NCBI GenBank assembly: GCA_018823835.1
Contig: JAHJHT010000002.1
Coordinates: forward strand, 868,001-932,000
DNA from: Alphaproteobacteria bacterium
GTDB lineage: Bacteria; Pseudomonadota; Alphaproteobacteria; Rhizobiales; Rhizobiaceae
Reading direction: 5' to 3'
DNA: 64,000 bases
Shown: positions 1 through 7,983 of the stretch, in pieces
How positions within the stretch are numbered: the first letter of the stretch is position 1
How the letters are laid out: each line of letters begins with the position of its first letter
Notes under the pieces: generated by a model
Database searches by the model: none
What the model was told of the DNA's origin: nothing
The model's input: the letters and a program-made list of their open reading frames with translations, nothing else
Position numbers and translations under genes: made by a program

Positions 1-1
1 C

Positions 2-265
2 GACCACGACATCGATACCTTCATCAAGCGCAACGACCTGTCGCGCGACCGCGACGAGCAGCGCCCCGAGCGTTTCTCGGTCGGCCAGAAGGTCGATGCC
101 CGTGTCATCGCCTTCGACAAGAAGACGCGCAAGATCACGGTGTCGATCAAGGCCCTCGAGATCGCCGAAGAGAAGCAGGCGATCTCGCAGTACGGTTCGA
201 CCGACTCCGGCGCATCGCTCGGCGACATTCTGGGCGCTGCCCTGAAGAAGCAGGGCGAAAACTAG
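2..265 (+). CDS. rpsA: 30S ribosomal protein S1, 3' end (partial)
   Basis: Only the last 87 codons are present; the 5' part lies before the window. The reading frame shows the end of an S1 (OB-fold) RNA-binding repeat (VGQKVDARVIAFD, then KITVSIKA). It is followed by the acidic, low-complexity tail typical of alphaproteobacterial S1, ending GAALKKQGEN. S1 binds mRNA on the 30S subunit and helps initiate translation of structured messages. A strong intrinsic terminator follows 44 nt after the stop, so this is probably the end of its transcript. Identification is secure because repeat and tail both match; nothing can be said of the start. Confidence 0.93.
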   Translation, partial: DHDIDTFIKRNDLSRDRDEQRPERFSVGQKVDARVIAFDKKTRKITVSIKALEIAEEKQAISQYGSTDSGASLGDILGAALKKQGEN

Positions 266-308
266 TCGCCTGACGCCGCCCCAGGGCGGCGACAGTCAAC
301 GAACAGCG

Positions 309-342
309 AAAGGCCCGCCGGAGCAATCCGGCGGGCCTTTCT
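309..342 (+). terminator. Rho-independent terminator of rpsA
   Basis: A perfect 13-bp stem (309-321 with 328-340, core GGCCCGCCGG) with a 6-nt loop ends in a short run of T. It sits 44 nt after the rpsA stop. Because the stem starts with AAA and ends with TTT it could also work, more weakly, for the convergent gene at 386-706. Confidence 0.85.
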
Positions 343-385
343 GCATTCGGCGCGGTGCATGCTTTGGGCGTGCAGCCGCGCCCGG

Positions 386-706
386 TCACGGAACGACGTA
401 GAGACAGGGCTTGGCCTTGGCCTTGCACGACCACTTGCCGCTGACCTTCTTGCACTCGACGGACTTGTCCTTGGCGATGTCCCAGACCGACCATGCCAGG
501 CCGTACTGGTTCTTCGTCTTGTAGGACCAGTTCTTGACCGCCTTGGCGCGGGCCGCGAACTTGGTCTTCAGGTAGGCGTCGGCCTGCTCGGGGTAGGCCT
601 TGCAGGAATAGGCCAGCGACGGGGTCGCGGTGGCCGACATCGAGACGGTGGCGATGCCGACAATGGCAGCGGCCTGGACGATCTTGCGAAAGGTGGAACT
701 GTTCAT
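386..706 (-). CDS. Small secreted cysteine-containing hypothetical protein
   Basis: A 106-residue protein of unknown function. The start at 706 was chosen because it gives a classic signal peptide (Lys/Arg start, hydrophobic core AAAIVGIATVSM, likely cleavage near SLA-Y, about residue 33) and has AAGGA 7-11 nt upstream. The longer open frame to 1087 lacks such features. The mature part is about 75 residues, basic and aromatic (Lys, Trp, Tyr rich), with four cysteines that could form two disulfides in the periplasm. The C-terminal half has a compact pattern of alternating Lys/Cys around WSCKAKAKPC. It is transcribed towards rpsA and away from the MFS gene. No catalytic motif was recognised. 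Confidence 0.75.
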   Translation of the reverse strand: MNSSTFRKIVQAAAIVGIATVSMSATATPSLAYSCKAYPEQADAYLKTKFAARAKAVKNWSYKTKNQYGLAWSVWDIAKDKSVECKKVSGKWSCKAKAKPCLYVVP

Positions 707-1033
707 TCTCGGTAATCCTTGCTGGTTTCTTCGGGTGGAACCTCGGTTCCTGACCCTCAGTCGTGCCGCCCACGCAGATGGTTCATGAAAATTTTTCGCC
801 ATTCCCGTCCGACGGGCTCCGCGGCACGCCAACCGATTGTCCTGAAACAGTTTTTTTCCACAGCATGCGGCGGCAGGCTCGCCGCGTGGCCAGGGAAATT
901 CGCTGCCGCTGGAGCGATCGGCGGACCGGAGCTGGCGGCTTGCCGGGGCGTCACCCTTGCCGTTGTCTGGCCGCTGACCCAGATTGCCGGCTACGCATCG
1001 CGAGAATCCAATGAGCCCCAGCAACGACCGCGC
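707..1033. other. Intergenic region between divergent genes
   Basis: About 330 nt separate the secreted-protein gene (leftward) from the MFS gene (rightward). It must hold both promoters. A T7 run lies near 850-857 and the stretch around 785-800 is AT-rich compared with its surroundings. No -35/-10 pair, operator palindrome or RNA gene could be assigned with confidence. Open frames that cross it lack plausible starts or family similarity. Confidence 0.4.
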
Positions 1034-2677
1034 ATGGTAGATCAACCCGCACTCGGGCGGGCCGCGGCCATGGCTCCGTTCGAACACGACATCTTCCGAA
1101 AAGTCTGGTTTGCCAGCCTAGCCTCGAACCTCGGCGCGCTGATCCAGGGTGTCGGTGCTGCCTGGATGATGACGTCGATCTCCACCTCGGCAGACCTCGT
1201 CGCATTGGTGCAGGCGTCGACGGCGCTGCCCATCATGCTGTTCTCGCTCGTCTCGGGCGCCATCGCCGACAACTACAACCGCCGCTCGGTCATGCTGGTT
1301 GCCCAGGTCTTCATGCTCGCCGTCTCGGTCGCGCTCGCCGTCACCGCCCATGCCGGCGTGATGACGCCGTGGCTGCTGCTTGGCTTCACCTTCCTGATCG
1401 GCTGCGGCACGGCGCTCAACAACCCGTCATGGCAGGCGGCCGTCGGAGACATGGTGCCGCGCGACCATCTTCCCGCCGCCGTGGCGCTGAACTCGATGAG
1501 CTTCAACCTGACGCGCAGCGTCGGCCCGGCGATCGGCGGCGCCATCGTCGCGGCGGCGGGCGCGGCCGCCGCGTTTGCGGCCAACGCGGTCAGCTATGCG
1601 GCGCTGATCGTCGTTCTCTACCGCTGGAAGCCCGCGCTGCCGGCAAATGCGCTGCCGCGCGAATCCATCGGCCTCGCCATCTCGGCCGGGCTGCGCTACG
1701 TCGCCATGTCCCCCAACATCGAGAAGGTGTTGCTGCGCGGTTTCGCCTTCGGCCTGAGCGCCATCTCGACGCTGGCGCTGCTGCCGCTGGTGGCGCGCGA
1801 CCTCATCCAGGGCGGGCCGCTGCTCTACGGCGTACTGCTCGGCGCCTATGGTGTCGGCGCGATCGGTGGCGCATTGCTGGTCGGCCGGCTGCGCGCCATG
1901 CTTTCCAACGAGTGGATCGTGCGCCTGGGTTTCGTCGCCTTCGCCGTGTCCGCCACCGTCTCTGCCCTGAGCAGCAATGCCATGCTGACCTGCGCGGGAC
2001 TGCTCATCGGCGGCGCCAGCTGGGTGATGACGCTGTCGCTCTTCAACATGACGGTGCAGCTGTCCACGCCACGCTGGGTCGTCGGCCGGGCCCTGTCGCT
2101 GTACCAGATGGCAACCTTCGGCGGCATGGCGCTGGGCAGCTGGATCTGGGGCGTCATCGCGGAGGCGCAGAGTCCCGACGTCGCTCTGCTTGCCTCTGCG
2201 GCGCTGATGCTCGTCGGCGCGCTCATCGGTCTCTGGTTCCGGCTGCCCGACCAGACGGCGCTCAACCTCGACCCGCTGAACCGTTTCCGCGAGCCGCATC
2301 TGGCGCTCGACATCAAGCCGCGCAGCGGCCCGATTGTGGTGATGATCGAATACATCATCCGCGAGGAGAACCTGCACGCCTTTCTCGACACCATGGCCGA
2401 GCGGCGGCGGGTGCGCCGGCGCGACGGCGCGCGCAACTGGACGCTGCTGCGCGACGTCGAGAATCCGGAGCTCTGGATCGAGAGCTACCACGCGCCGACC
2501 TGGATCGAATATGTCCGCCACAATTCCCGCATCACCCAGGCCGACGCGGAAGTCGGCCAGAAGATCAGGCAGTTGCACAGCGGAACCGAGCCGCCGCGCG
2601 TGCACCGCATGATCGAGCGGCCGACCGACTGGACGGCCTCGCATGGGCAGTTGAAGGGCATGCTCGACCTGCACTGA
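1034..2677 (+). CDS. MFS transporter (EntS-like, MFS_3 family) with C-terminal extension
   Basis: An inner-membrane major facilitator of 547 residues. The N-terminal 420 or so residues form about 12 membrane segments. They begin at FRKVWFASLASNLGALIQ, the typical start of the MFS_3/EntS drug and siderophore exporter family, with the MFS loop signature ADNYNRRSV between helices 2 and 3. The last 120 residues are soluble (VMIEYIIREENLHAFLDTM through WIEYVRHNSRIT) and resemble a small ferredoxin-like, antibiotic-biosynthesis-monooxygenase type fold. This makes the protein longer than plain 400-residue members. Start 1034 (MVDQ) is a choice; ATG at 1070 (MAPF) is equally possible and neither has a strong ribosome site. 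The substrate is unknown; export of a small molecule is inferred from the family. Confidence 0.85.
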   Translation: MVDQPALGRAAAMAPFEHDIFRKVWFASLASNLGALIQGVGAAWMMTSISTSADLVALVQASTALPIMLFSLVSGAIADNYNRRSVMLVAQVFMLAVSVALAVTAHAGVMTPWLLLGFTFLIGCGTALNNPSWQAAVGDMVPRDHLPAAVALNSMSFNLTRSVGPAIGGAIVAAAGAAAAFAANAVSYAALIVVLYRWKPALPANALPRESIGLAISAGLRYVAMSPNIEKVLLRGFAFGLSAISTLALLPLVARDLIQGGPLLYGVLLGAYGVGAIGGALLVGRLRAMLSNEWIVRLGFVAFAVSATVSALSSNAMLTCAGLLIGGASWVMTLSLFNMTVQLSTPRWVVGRALSLYQMATFGGMALGSWIWGVIAEAQSPDVALLASAALMLVGALIGLWFRLPDQTALNLDPLNRFREPHLALDIKPRSGPIVVMIEYIIREENLHAFLDTMAERRRVRRRDGARNWTLLRDVENPELWIESYHAPTWIEYVRHNSRITQADAEVGQKIRQLHSGTEPPRVHRMIERPTDWTASHGQLKGMLDLH

Positions 2678-2704
2678 CCGGCGCGCTGCAGGTGTTTGTG
2701 CGGA

Positions 2705-3412
2705 CTAGCCCCTGCCGAAGATCGGCACCAGCGCGCCGCTCGCCACGCGGTTTTCCGCCGAGGCGAGATGGCAGACCGCTTGCGCCGCGTCGTCCAGTGG
2801 AACCCATTTCGAGAAATCGGCCTTGGGCATGGCGCTGCGGTTGGCCGGCGTATCGAGCGTTGCAGGCGCCACGGCGTTGACCAGTATGCCGTCGCCCTTG
2901 ACCTCTTCGGCCAGCGCCACGGTGATCGCGGCGACGGCGGCCTTGCTGGCGGCGTAGGCGATCTTGCCGGATCCGCTGCGCGGCTCGAGTGCGGGACGCG
3001 CGACCGTATTGACGATGCGCCCGGCGGTCGCTGAGGCACGCATCGCGCGGACGGCGGCGCGGCAGCACAGGAAGGCGGTGCGCGCGTTCATGTCCATCAT
3101 GCGGGAGAAGTCGTCCGCCGAGGTGTCGCCGATCGGCGAGCCGGCATAGCCGCCGGCAAGATGGATCGAGGCGAAGAGGTCGGGAACGGCGGCATAGAAC
3201 GCATCAACTGCCGACGCGTCGGTCAGGTCGACATCCGGCGCGAGCCTTACCCCGGAATGGCCGCTGAAAGCGAAGTCGTCCGGCGCGCTGCCATGGCTGG
3301 TCGGCACGTGGCAGGTCGCGCCGCCGTCCAGCAGCCGCTTCAGCACCGCCCCGCCCAGCGCGCCGGTGCCGCCGGTCACCACGATCTGCCTTCCCTGAAA
3401 CATGCCAGCCAT
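2705..3412 (-). CDS. SDR-family NAD(P)-binding protein, atypical active site
   Basis: A 235-residue Rossmann-fold protein of the short-chain dehydrogenase/reductase family. The cofactor motif TGGTGALG is at 13-20 and the Tyr-x3-Lys pair is Y153/K157 (YAASK). The usual NNAG is replaced by HLAGG (84-88). Where a catalytic Ser is expected, about 13-16 residues before Tyr, the sequence reads NTVARP with no Ser, so ordinary SDR catalysis may be altered. It is the last gene of a leftward operon, 32 nt after the ThDP enzyme gene and behind the amidinohydrolase. A role in the same catabolic pathway, for example on an aldehyde or oxo-acid product, is inferred. The substrate is unknown. Confidence 0.82.
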   Translation of the reverse strand: MAGMFQGRQIVVTGGTGALGGAVLKRLLDGGATCHVPTSHGSAPDDFAFSGHSGVRLAPDVDLTDASAVDAFYAAVPDLFASIHLAGGYAGSPIGDTSADDFSRMMDMNARTAFLCCRAAVRAMRASATAGRIVNTVARPALEPRSGSGKIAYAASKAAVAAITVALAEEVKGDGILVNAVAPATLDTPANRSAMPKADFSKWVPLDDAAQAVCHLASAENRVASGALVPIFGRG

Positions 3413-3444
3413 GAAGCCTCCGGGAGCCGGTATTGCCGGCTCGT

Positions 3445-5034
3445 CTATTCGACGATTATCTCGATGAGATAGGGCTTTGCCGTCGCCTGTCCACGCCGCA
3501 GGGCGTCCGGCAGCCCGGCGATTGCGGTCAGCTGTTCGGCCGCGATGCCGTAGGCGTCGGCGAGCTTGCAGAAATCCGGCGGGGCCGGCGACACGCCGAC
3601 CGGCTCGACGCCGACGGCGCGCATCGAGGTCTCGATCTCGCGGTAGCCGGAATTGTTCCAGACGACGAAGATCACCGGCGTCCCGGCGTCGACCGCCACG
3701 GCAAGCTCGGGCAGCGTGAACTGGAAGCCGCCGTCGCCCGTCAGGCAGACGACCGGCGCATCCGGGGCCGCCAGCGAGGCGCCGATCGCGGCCGGCGGGC
3801 CATAGCCAAGCGCGCCGTAGCCGGTCGCGGCGTTGAACCAGCCGCCCGGCCGGTCGTGGTCGTAGTAGAGATTGGCCGCATAAACCGGCTGGGTGGAGTC
3901 GCCGACGATGATGGCGCCCGGCAGCGCATCGCGGATCGCCTCGACGGCCGCGACCTGCGACCTCAGCACCGGCCCGATTTCCTCATAGGCAGCATCCCGC
4001 GCGGCTTTCGCGCGCGTCGAGCCGTCGCTTCCGGCGCGTGCGGGAACAGCCTCGCCGTCGAGCGCGGCACACAGCGCTTCCAGAGCCAGCGTGCAGTCGG
4101 CCTCGATCGCGACGGACGCCGGCCAACGCGACAGCTGGTCGATGTCGATGTCGATGCGAACCAGATTGGGCGGCACGACGAAACGGTCCTCGCCATACAT
4201 GTCATAGTCGGTGGGCCCGAACTCGGTGCCAGCGGCGATCACTAGGTCGGCCTCCGCCATCAGCGCGGCCACGGGCTTCAGGCTCGGGCTCGCCGGAACG
4301 CCGAGCGCATGGCCAAACAGCAGGCCGCGCGCATTGGTGGTCATCACCACCGGGGCATCGAGCCGTTCGGCGAGCCTCTTCAGTGCAGGCTCGCTGCGCT
4401 TGGCGCCGCCGCCGACGACGATCAGCGGCCGTGTCGCCGCCGCGATCAGCGTTGCTGCGCGGGCGATCGACGCCGGGCCGGGCGACAGGGTCGCATAGTC
4501 ATGCGCCTCGGCGGCCATCGCATCCGCGGGCAGGCCCATGACGTCGATCGGGATCTCGATATGCACCGGTCCCGGCCGGGATCGTGCGAAGAGCTGGAAG
4601 GCGCGGTCGAGCGCCCCCGGCAGTTCTGCGGCCTCGGTGATGCGCTGCGAAAACAGCGCCACCTTCTCCATCATGCCGTGCTGGTCGGGCAGCTCGTGCA
4701 GGTGGCCGAGCCCCTTGCCGAGCGTGGCGGTGGCGTTGACGCCGGAAATGACCAGCATAGGGATCGAATCCGCGCGCGCTTGCCCCATCGCGGTGATGGT
4801 GTTGGTCAGGCCCGGCCCGGTGATGACGAAGGCGACGCCCGGACGACCCGTGACGCGGGCGTAGCCGTCGGCCATGAAGCCCGCGCCCTGCTCGTGGCGC
4901 GGCGTGATGTGGCGGATCTTCGAGCCTGCCAGGCCGCGATAGAGCTCGACCGTATGGACTCCCGGAATGCCGAACACGGTGTCGACACCATGCTGCTCGA
5001 GCAGGCTGATGAGGGCTTCGCCGACCGTTGCCAT
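3445..5034 (-). CDS. ThDP-dependent decarboxylase, likely 5-guanidino-2-oxopentanoate decarboxylase type
   Basis: A 529-residue thiamine diphosphate enzyme of the acetolactate synthase/decarboxylase superfamily. The PYR domain carries the activating glutamate in RHEQGAGFMADGYAR (E48). A central domain follows, and the C-terminal PP domain has the ThDP/Mg motif starting GDG at 433-435. It lies 1 nt after the stop of an arginine-modifying-family hydrolase gene and across from a basic amino-acid type ABC transporter. That context favours decarboxylation of the 2-oxo acid of arginine (AruI-like) over acetolactate synthesis. No acetolactate regulatory subunit gene is nearby. Family assignment is firm; the substrate is inferred from neighbours. 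Confidence 0.82.
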   Translation of the reverse strand: MATVGEALISLLEQHGVDTVFGIPGVHTVELYRGLAGSKIRHITPRHEQGAGFMADGYARVTGRPGVAFVITGPGLTNTITAMGQARADSIPMLVISGVNATATLGKGLGHLHELPDQHGMMEKVALFSQRITEAAELPGALDRAFQLFARSRPGPVHIEIPIDVMGLPADAMAAEAHDYATLSPGPASIARAATLIAAATRPLIVVGGGAKRSEPALKRLAERLDAPVVMTTNARGLLFGHALGVPASPSLKPVAALMAEADLVIAAGTEFGPTDYDMYGEDRFVVPPNLVRIDIDIDQLSRWPASVAIEADCTLALEALCAALDGEAVPARAGSDGSTRAKAARDAAYEEIGPVLRSQVAAVEAIRDALPGAIIVGDSTQPVYAANLYYDHDRPGGWFNAATGYGALGYGPPAAIGASLAAPDAPVVCLTGDGGFQFTLPELAVAVDAGTPVIFVVWNNSGYREIETSMRAVGVEPVGVSPAPPDFCKLADAYGIAAEQLTAIAGLPDALRRGQATAKPYLIEIIVE

Positions 5035-5035
5035 C

Positions 5036-5929
5036 TCAGGCGTGCCCGCGCAGGACCGGGCGCGTCAGGCAGGTCGGCCCGCCCTCGCAGGCGATGCAGA
5101 GCGCATCCGCCTCGAAGGTGACGACCGTGCAGCCGGCGGCTTCCATCGCGGCCAGCGTCTTCGGGAAGCCGGCAACCGCGATGACCTCGCGCGGAGCGGT
5201 CGGCAGCACGTTGAGGCTGAGCCCGTTGCTCGCGGCGAACTCCTCCGCGTCGCCCTCGACAAGCCGGATGCCGCGCGCCTTCAGCAGCTGGTAGAAGGCG
5301 GCCGGCAGAAGCGGCGAATAGACCAGCGACAGATCGTCGGCGAGCGGGCTGATGACCGACATCAGGTGCAGGCAGGCTTCCTCGCCCTGCCAGAGCGGCA
5401 GGTCGAAGCCCAGCACCTCGATCCCGTTCGGTGCCAGGAGCTCGGCCATCTGCCTTATGCCTTCCTGGTTGGTGCGCACGCCGCGCCCGATGACCAACGT
5501 CGTCGCGTCGAGCCATACACAGTCGCCGCCCTCGACGGTACCCGGCGCCTCGATGCGGCCGAGCACCGGAATGCCCATCCGTTCATAGGCTGCCTCGTGC
5601 AGGCCCGGCTCGGCCTTGCGCAGCGGCTTGCCCATCGACAGGATGACGGCGCCATGGTCGGTCATCAGCGACGGGTCGTGCGTGAAGACGGAATCGGCCA
5701 GCCCGTCATCCTCCTCGGTCAGCCAGTCGATGCGGGCGCCGGAGGCTTCCACGAGGCCGGAGAAGATGGCGTGCTGCAATGCCGCCCGCTGGGGATCGAA
5801 GCCCGGACCGTAGTGCCACTCCGCAGGCTGCGCGCGGCGCATGGCGCTTTCCGCCGACCGCATCAGGACGCGCTTCAGGGGCGCTGCCATGGATTGCGAT
5901 CCAAACAGTCTCTGCGGTTGAACATTCAT
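5036..5929 (-). CDS. Dimethylargininase/arginine deiminase-family amidinohydrolase
   Basis: A 297-residue guanidino-group modifying enzyme (pentein fold). Family hallmarks are the acidic substrate-binding stretch DSVFTHDPSLM, the EGGDCVWLD block, an active-site His in EEACLHLMSVISPL, and the C-terminal nucleophile Cys287 in GGPTCLTRP. Members hydrolyse arginine, methylated arginines or related guanidino compounds to citrulline-type products plus ammonia or amines. It is the first gene of the leftward operon, with the ThDP enzyme starting 1 nt after its stop. The start at 5929 is preceded by CGGAG at an 8-nt spacing. Length fits DDAH-like proteins better than 400-residue ADI. The exact substrate cannot be read from sequence. 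Confidence 0.85.
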   Translation of the reverse strand: MNVQPQRLFGSQSMAAPLKRVLMRSAESAMRRAQPAEWHYGPGFDPQRAALQHAIFSGLVEASGARIDWLTEEDDGLADSVFTHDPSLMTDHGAVILSMGKPLRKAEPGLHEAAYERMGIPVLGRIEAPGTVEGGDCVWLDATTLVIGRGVRTNQEGIRQMAELLAPNGIEVLGFDLPLWQGEEACLHLMSVISPLADDLSLVYSPLLPAAFYQLLKARGIRLVEGDAEEFAASNGLSLNVLPTAPREVIAVAGFPKTLAAMEAAGCTVVTFEADALCIACEGGPTCLTRPVLRGHA

Positions 5930-6119
5930 CTCACATACTCCGGAAGGGCTTGCTGCTGGCCGTCAATAGACAGGCATCCTGGCTGCCGCAAGGGCCAGCA
6001 ATGCCGGGTTGACGGAGGCAAGGCGGCGGGTCCATCCTGCATCAGGGACATGATTGTTGTGACGGGTTTATGGGTAGACGAGTGCTGAAAATGCCCTTCG
6101 GGTGCGCGGAACAGTCGGC

Positions 6120-6935
6120 GTGAGCGACTCCGCTTCCACTTCGCTTGCGACCGCAGAGACGCAGAACGGCGCCGCCGAAGCCATCCACATCGAAGACCTG
6201 CACAAGAAGTTCGGGCAATTGCACGTGCTGAAGGGCGTCTCGCTGTCGGCACGCGACGGCGACGTGGTGGCGATCATCGGCGGCAGCGGCTCGGGCAAGT
6301 CGACGCTGCTGCGCTGCATCAACTGCCTCGAGAACCCGACCAGCGGCATCATCCGGGTCAATGGCGAGGAAATAAAGCTCAAGGCCGACAGCCACGGCCA
6401 CACCGTGCCCGCCGACCGCCGCCAGATCGAACGCATCCGCTCCAAGCTCGGCATGGTATTCCAGAACTTCAACCTGTGGAGCCACATGACGCTGCTCGAG
6501 AACGTCATCGAGGTTCCCGTCCACGTGCTCGGCATCAAGCGCGACGCGGCGGTCGCCACCGCCGAGGCGTTGCTCGACCGCGTCGGCCTGGCGGACAAGC
6601 GCGACGTCTACCCGGCCTTCATGTCCGGCGGCCAGCAGCAGCGCGGCGCCATCGCCCGGGCGCTCGCCATCCAGCCGCGCGTCATGCTGTTCGACGAACC
6701 GACCTCGGCGCTCGACCCGGAACTCGTCGGCGAGGTTCTCAAGGTCATCGGCGACCTCGCCGAGGAAGGTCGCACCATGATCCTCGTCACGCACGAGATG
6801 AAGTTCGCCCGCGAGGTCGCGACCCATGTCGTCTATCTCTACAACGGCCTCGTCGAGGAGGAGGGCCCGCCCGAACAGATCTTCGGCGCGCCCAAATCGG
6901 ACCGGCTGAAGCAGTTCATCAGCAACATCCACTAG
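6120..6935 (+). CDS. Polar amino-acid ABC transporter ATP-binding protein (HisP/AotP/OccP-like)
   Basis: A 271-residue ABC ATPase of the histidine/lysine/arginine/ornithine/octopine class. It has Walker A GGSGSGKST, signature MSGGQQQR (first residue Met instead of Leu), Walker B VMLFDEPTSALDPE and switch His in LVTHEM. The HisP-type insertion before the Q-loop (ADRRQIERIRSKLGMVFQ) is present. The start is uncertain: GTG at 6120 is used (MSDSAS), and GTG at 6102 is in frame. First gene of a rightward operon (ATPase, binding protein, two permeases, reductase), divergent from the amidinohydrolase operon. Together they suggest uptake of a basic or guanidino amino acid that the neighbours degrade. 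Confidence 0.9.
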   Translation: MSDSASTSLATAETQNGAAEAIHIEDLHKKFGQLHVLKGVSLSARDGDVVAIIGGSGSGKSTLLRCINCLENPTSGIIRVNGEEIKLKADSHGHTVPADRRQIERIRSKLGMVFQNFNLWSHMTLLENVIEVPVHVLGIKRDAAVATAEALLDRVGLADKRDVYPAFMSGGQQQRGAIARALAIQPRVMLFDEPTSALDPELVGEVLKVIGDLAEEGRTMILVTHEMKFAREVATHVVYLYNGLVEEEGPPEQIFGAPKSDRLKQFISNIH

Positions 6936-6976
6936 CAACAACCAGTCAGAACACCTGCAAGAATGGGAGTCATACA

Positions 6977-7756
6977 ATGCAGAACATCCTGAAAGCCGCC
7001 GCCGCAGCGCTCATCTTCAGCGCCTCCGGCATCGCCTTCGCCAATGCAGAGGAGGTTAAGGTCGGCTTCTCGCCGGAAGCCTACCCGCCCTTCTACTCGG
7101 CCGACGCCTCGGGCAACTGGACCGGCTGGGAAGTCGATATCGTCAACGCGATCTGCGAGGAGGCCAAGTTCGACTGCGTCATGACGCCGATCCCGTGGGA
7201 CGGCCTGATCCCGGGGCTCACCACCAAGAAGATCGACGCGATCATGAACTCCATGTCGATCACCGCCGAGCGCGAGAAGACCATCGCCTTCTCCGACAAG
7301 TACTACAACACGCCAACCGCAATCGTCGGCCCCAAGGGCGAGACCTTTGGCGCCACGCCCGAGGACCTGAAGGGCAAGATCCTCGGCGTGCAGGTCTCCA
7401 CCACGCACTCGGCCTATGCCAAGAAGCACTTCGCCGACGCCGCGGAGATCAAGGAATACCAGACGCAGGACGAGGCCAACCAGGACCTCGCCGCCGGACG
7501 CATCGACGCCACACAGGCCGATTCGATCGCGCTCGGCGCCTTCCTGAAGACCGACCAGGGCAAGGAATGCTGTGACCTCAAGGGCCATGTCGCCGAAGAC
7601 CTCGAGATTCTCGGACCGGGTGTCGGCGCCGGCGTGCGCAAGGAAGACACCGAGCTGAAGGAAAAGATAAACGCCGCGATCAAGGCGATCCGCGAGAACG
7701 GCAAGTACGACGAGATCACCAAGAAGTACTTCGATTTCGACATCTACGGCGGCTGA
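6977..7756 (+). CDS. Periplasmic amino-acid binding protein of the ABC transporter
   Basis: A 259-residue solute-binding protein of family 3 (SBP_bac_3). It has a signal peptide at residues 1-24 (core AAAAALIFSASGIAFA). The mature protein opens with VKVGFSPEAYPPFYS, the usual ligand-pocket beginning. The motif MNSMSITAEREKTIAFSDKY matches the family stretch that places an Arg against the ligand carboxylate. It lies 41 nt after the ATPase gene. Lysine/arginine/ornithine binders are its nearest class by motif. The stem-loop just after the stop probably shields this part of the message, as is usual for binding proteins that must outnumber their permeases. Confidence 0.9.
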   Translation: MQNILKAAAAALIFSASGIAFANAEEVKVGFSPEAYPPFYSADASGNWTGWEVDIVNAICEEAKFDCVMTPIPWDGLIPGLTTKKIDAIMNSMSITAEREKTIAFSDKYYNTPTAIVGPKGETFGATPEDLKGKILGVQVSTTHSAYAKKHFADAAEIKEYQTQDEANQDLAAGRIDATQADSIALGAFLKTDQGKECCDLKGHVAEDLEILGPGVGAGVRKEDTELKEKINAAIKAIRENGKYDEITKKYFDFDIYGG

Positions 7757-7777
7757 TCGGCTGCCATCATGACTCAC

Positions 7778-7807
7778 GGCCGCGCCTGACCACCATCGGG
7801 CGCGGCC
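7778..7807 (+). promoter_or_regulatory. Intercistronic stem-loop after the binding-protein gene
   Basis: A perfect 9-bp GC stem (7778-7786 with 7799-7807) and 12-nt loop lie 21 nt after the binding-protein stop. No T run follows, so it is more likely an RNA-stabilising or attenuating hairpin than a full terminator. It would raise binding-protein levels relative to the permeases. Confidence 0.55.
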
Positions 7808-7983
7808 AGCATCAGAGGGGACGGCGGGACCAGACCCCGGAAAGGGGCGCCCGCCCGGCATAGAGTGGAACCGGGCCGATCGAAGCGCTGCTTCTTCCGC
7901 TGTCGCAGGCGAGCATTTTCGACCTGCTGGCGCTGAGCCCGCCCGGCTGGGGCGGCAACCTGCTGCGCGGCCTGTTCAACTCC

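Noticed and set aside
1427-2674. Long leftward open frame of 415 codons opposite the MFS gene
   Set aside because: It is the mirror of a GC-rich coding region, with His/Arg/Gln/Ala-rich low-complexity translation and no family similarity. The same holds for other long antisense frames, such as those opposite the GGDEF/EAL gene, mutS, maeB, murJ, glnD and the TRAP permease.
3445-5034. Naming the ThDP enzyme acetolactate synthase
   Set aside because: No regulatory subunit or branched-chain amino-acid genes are nearby, and the neighbours handle guanidino compounds.
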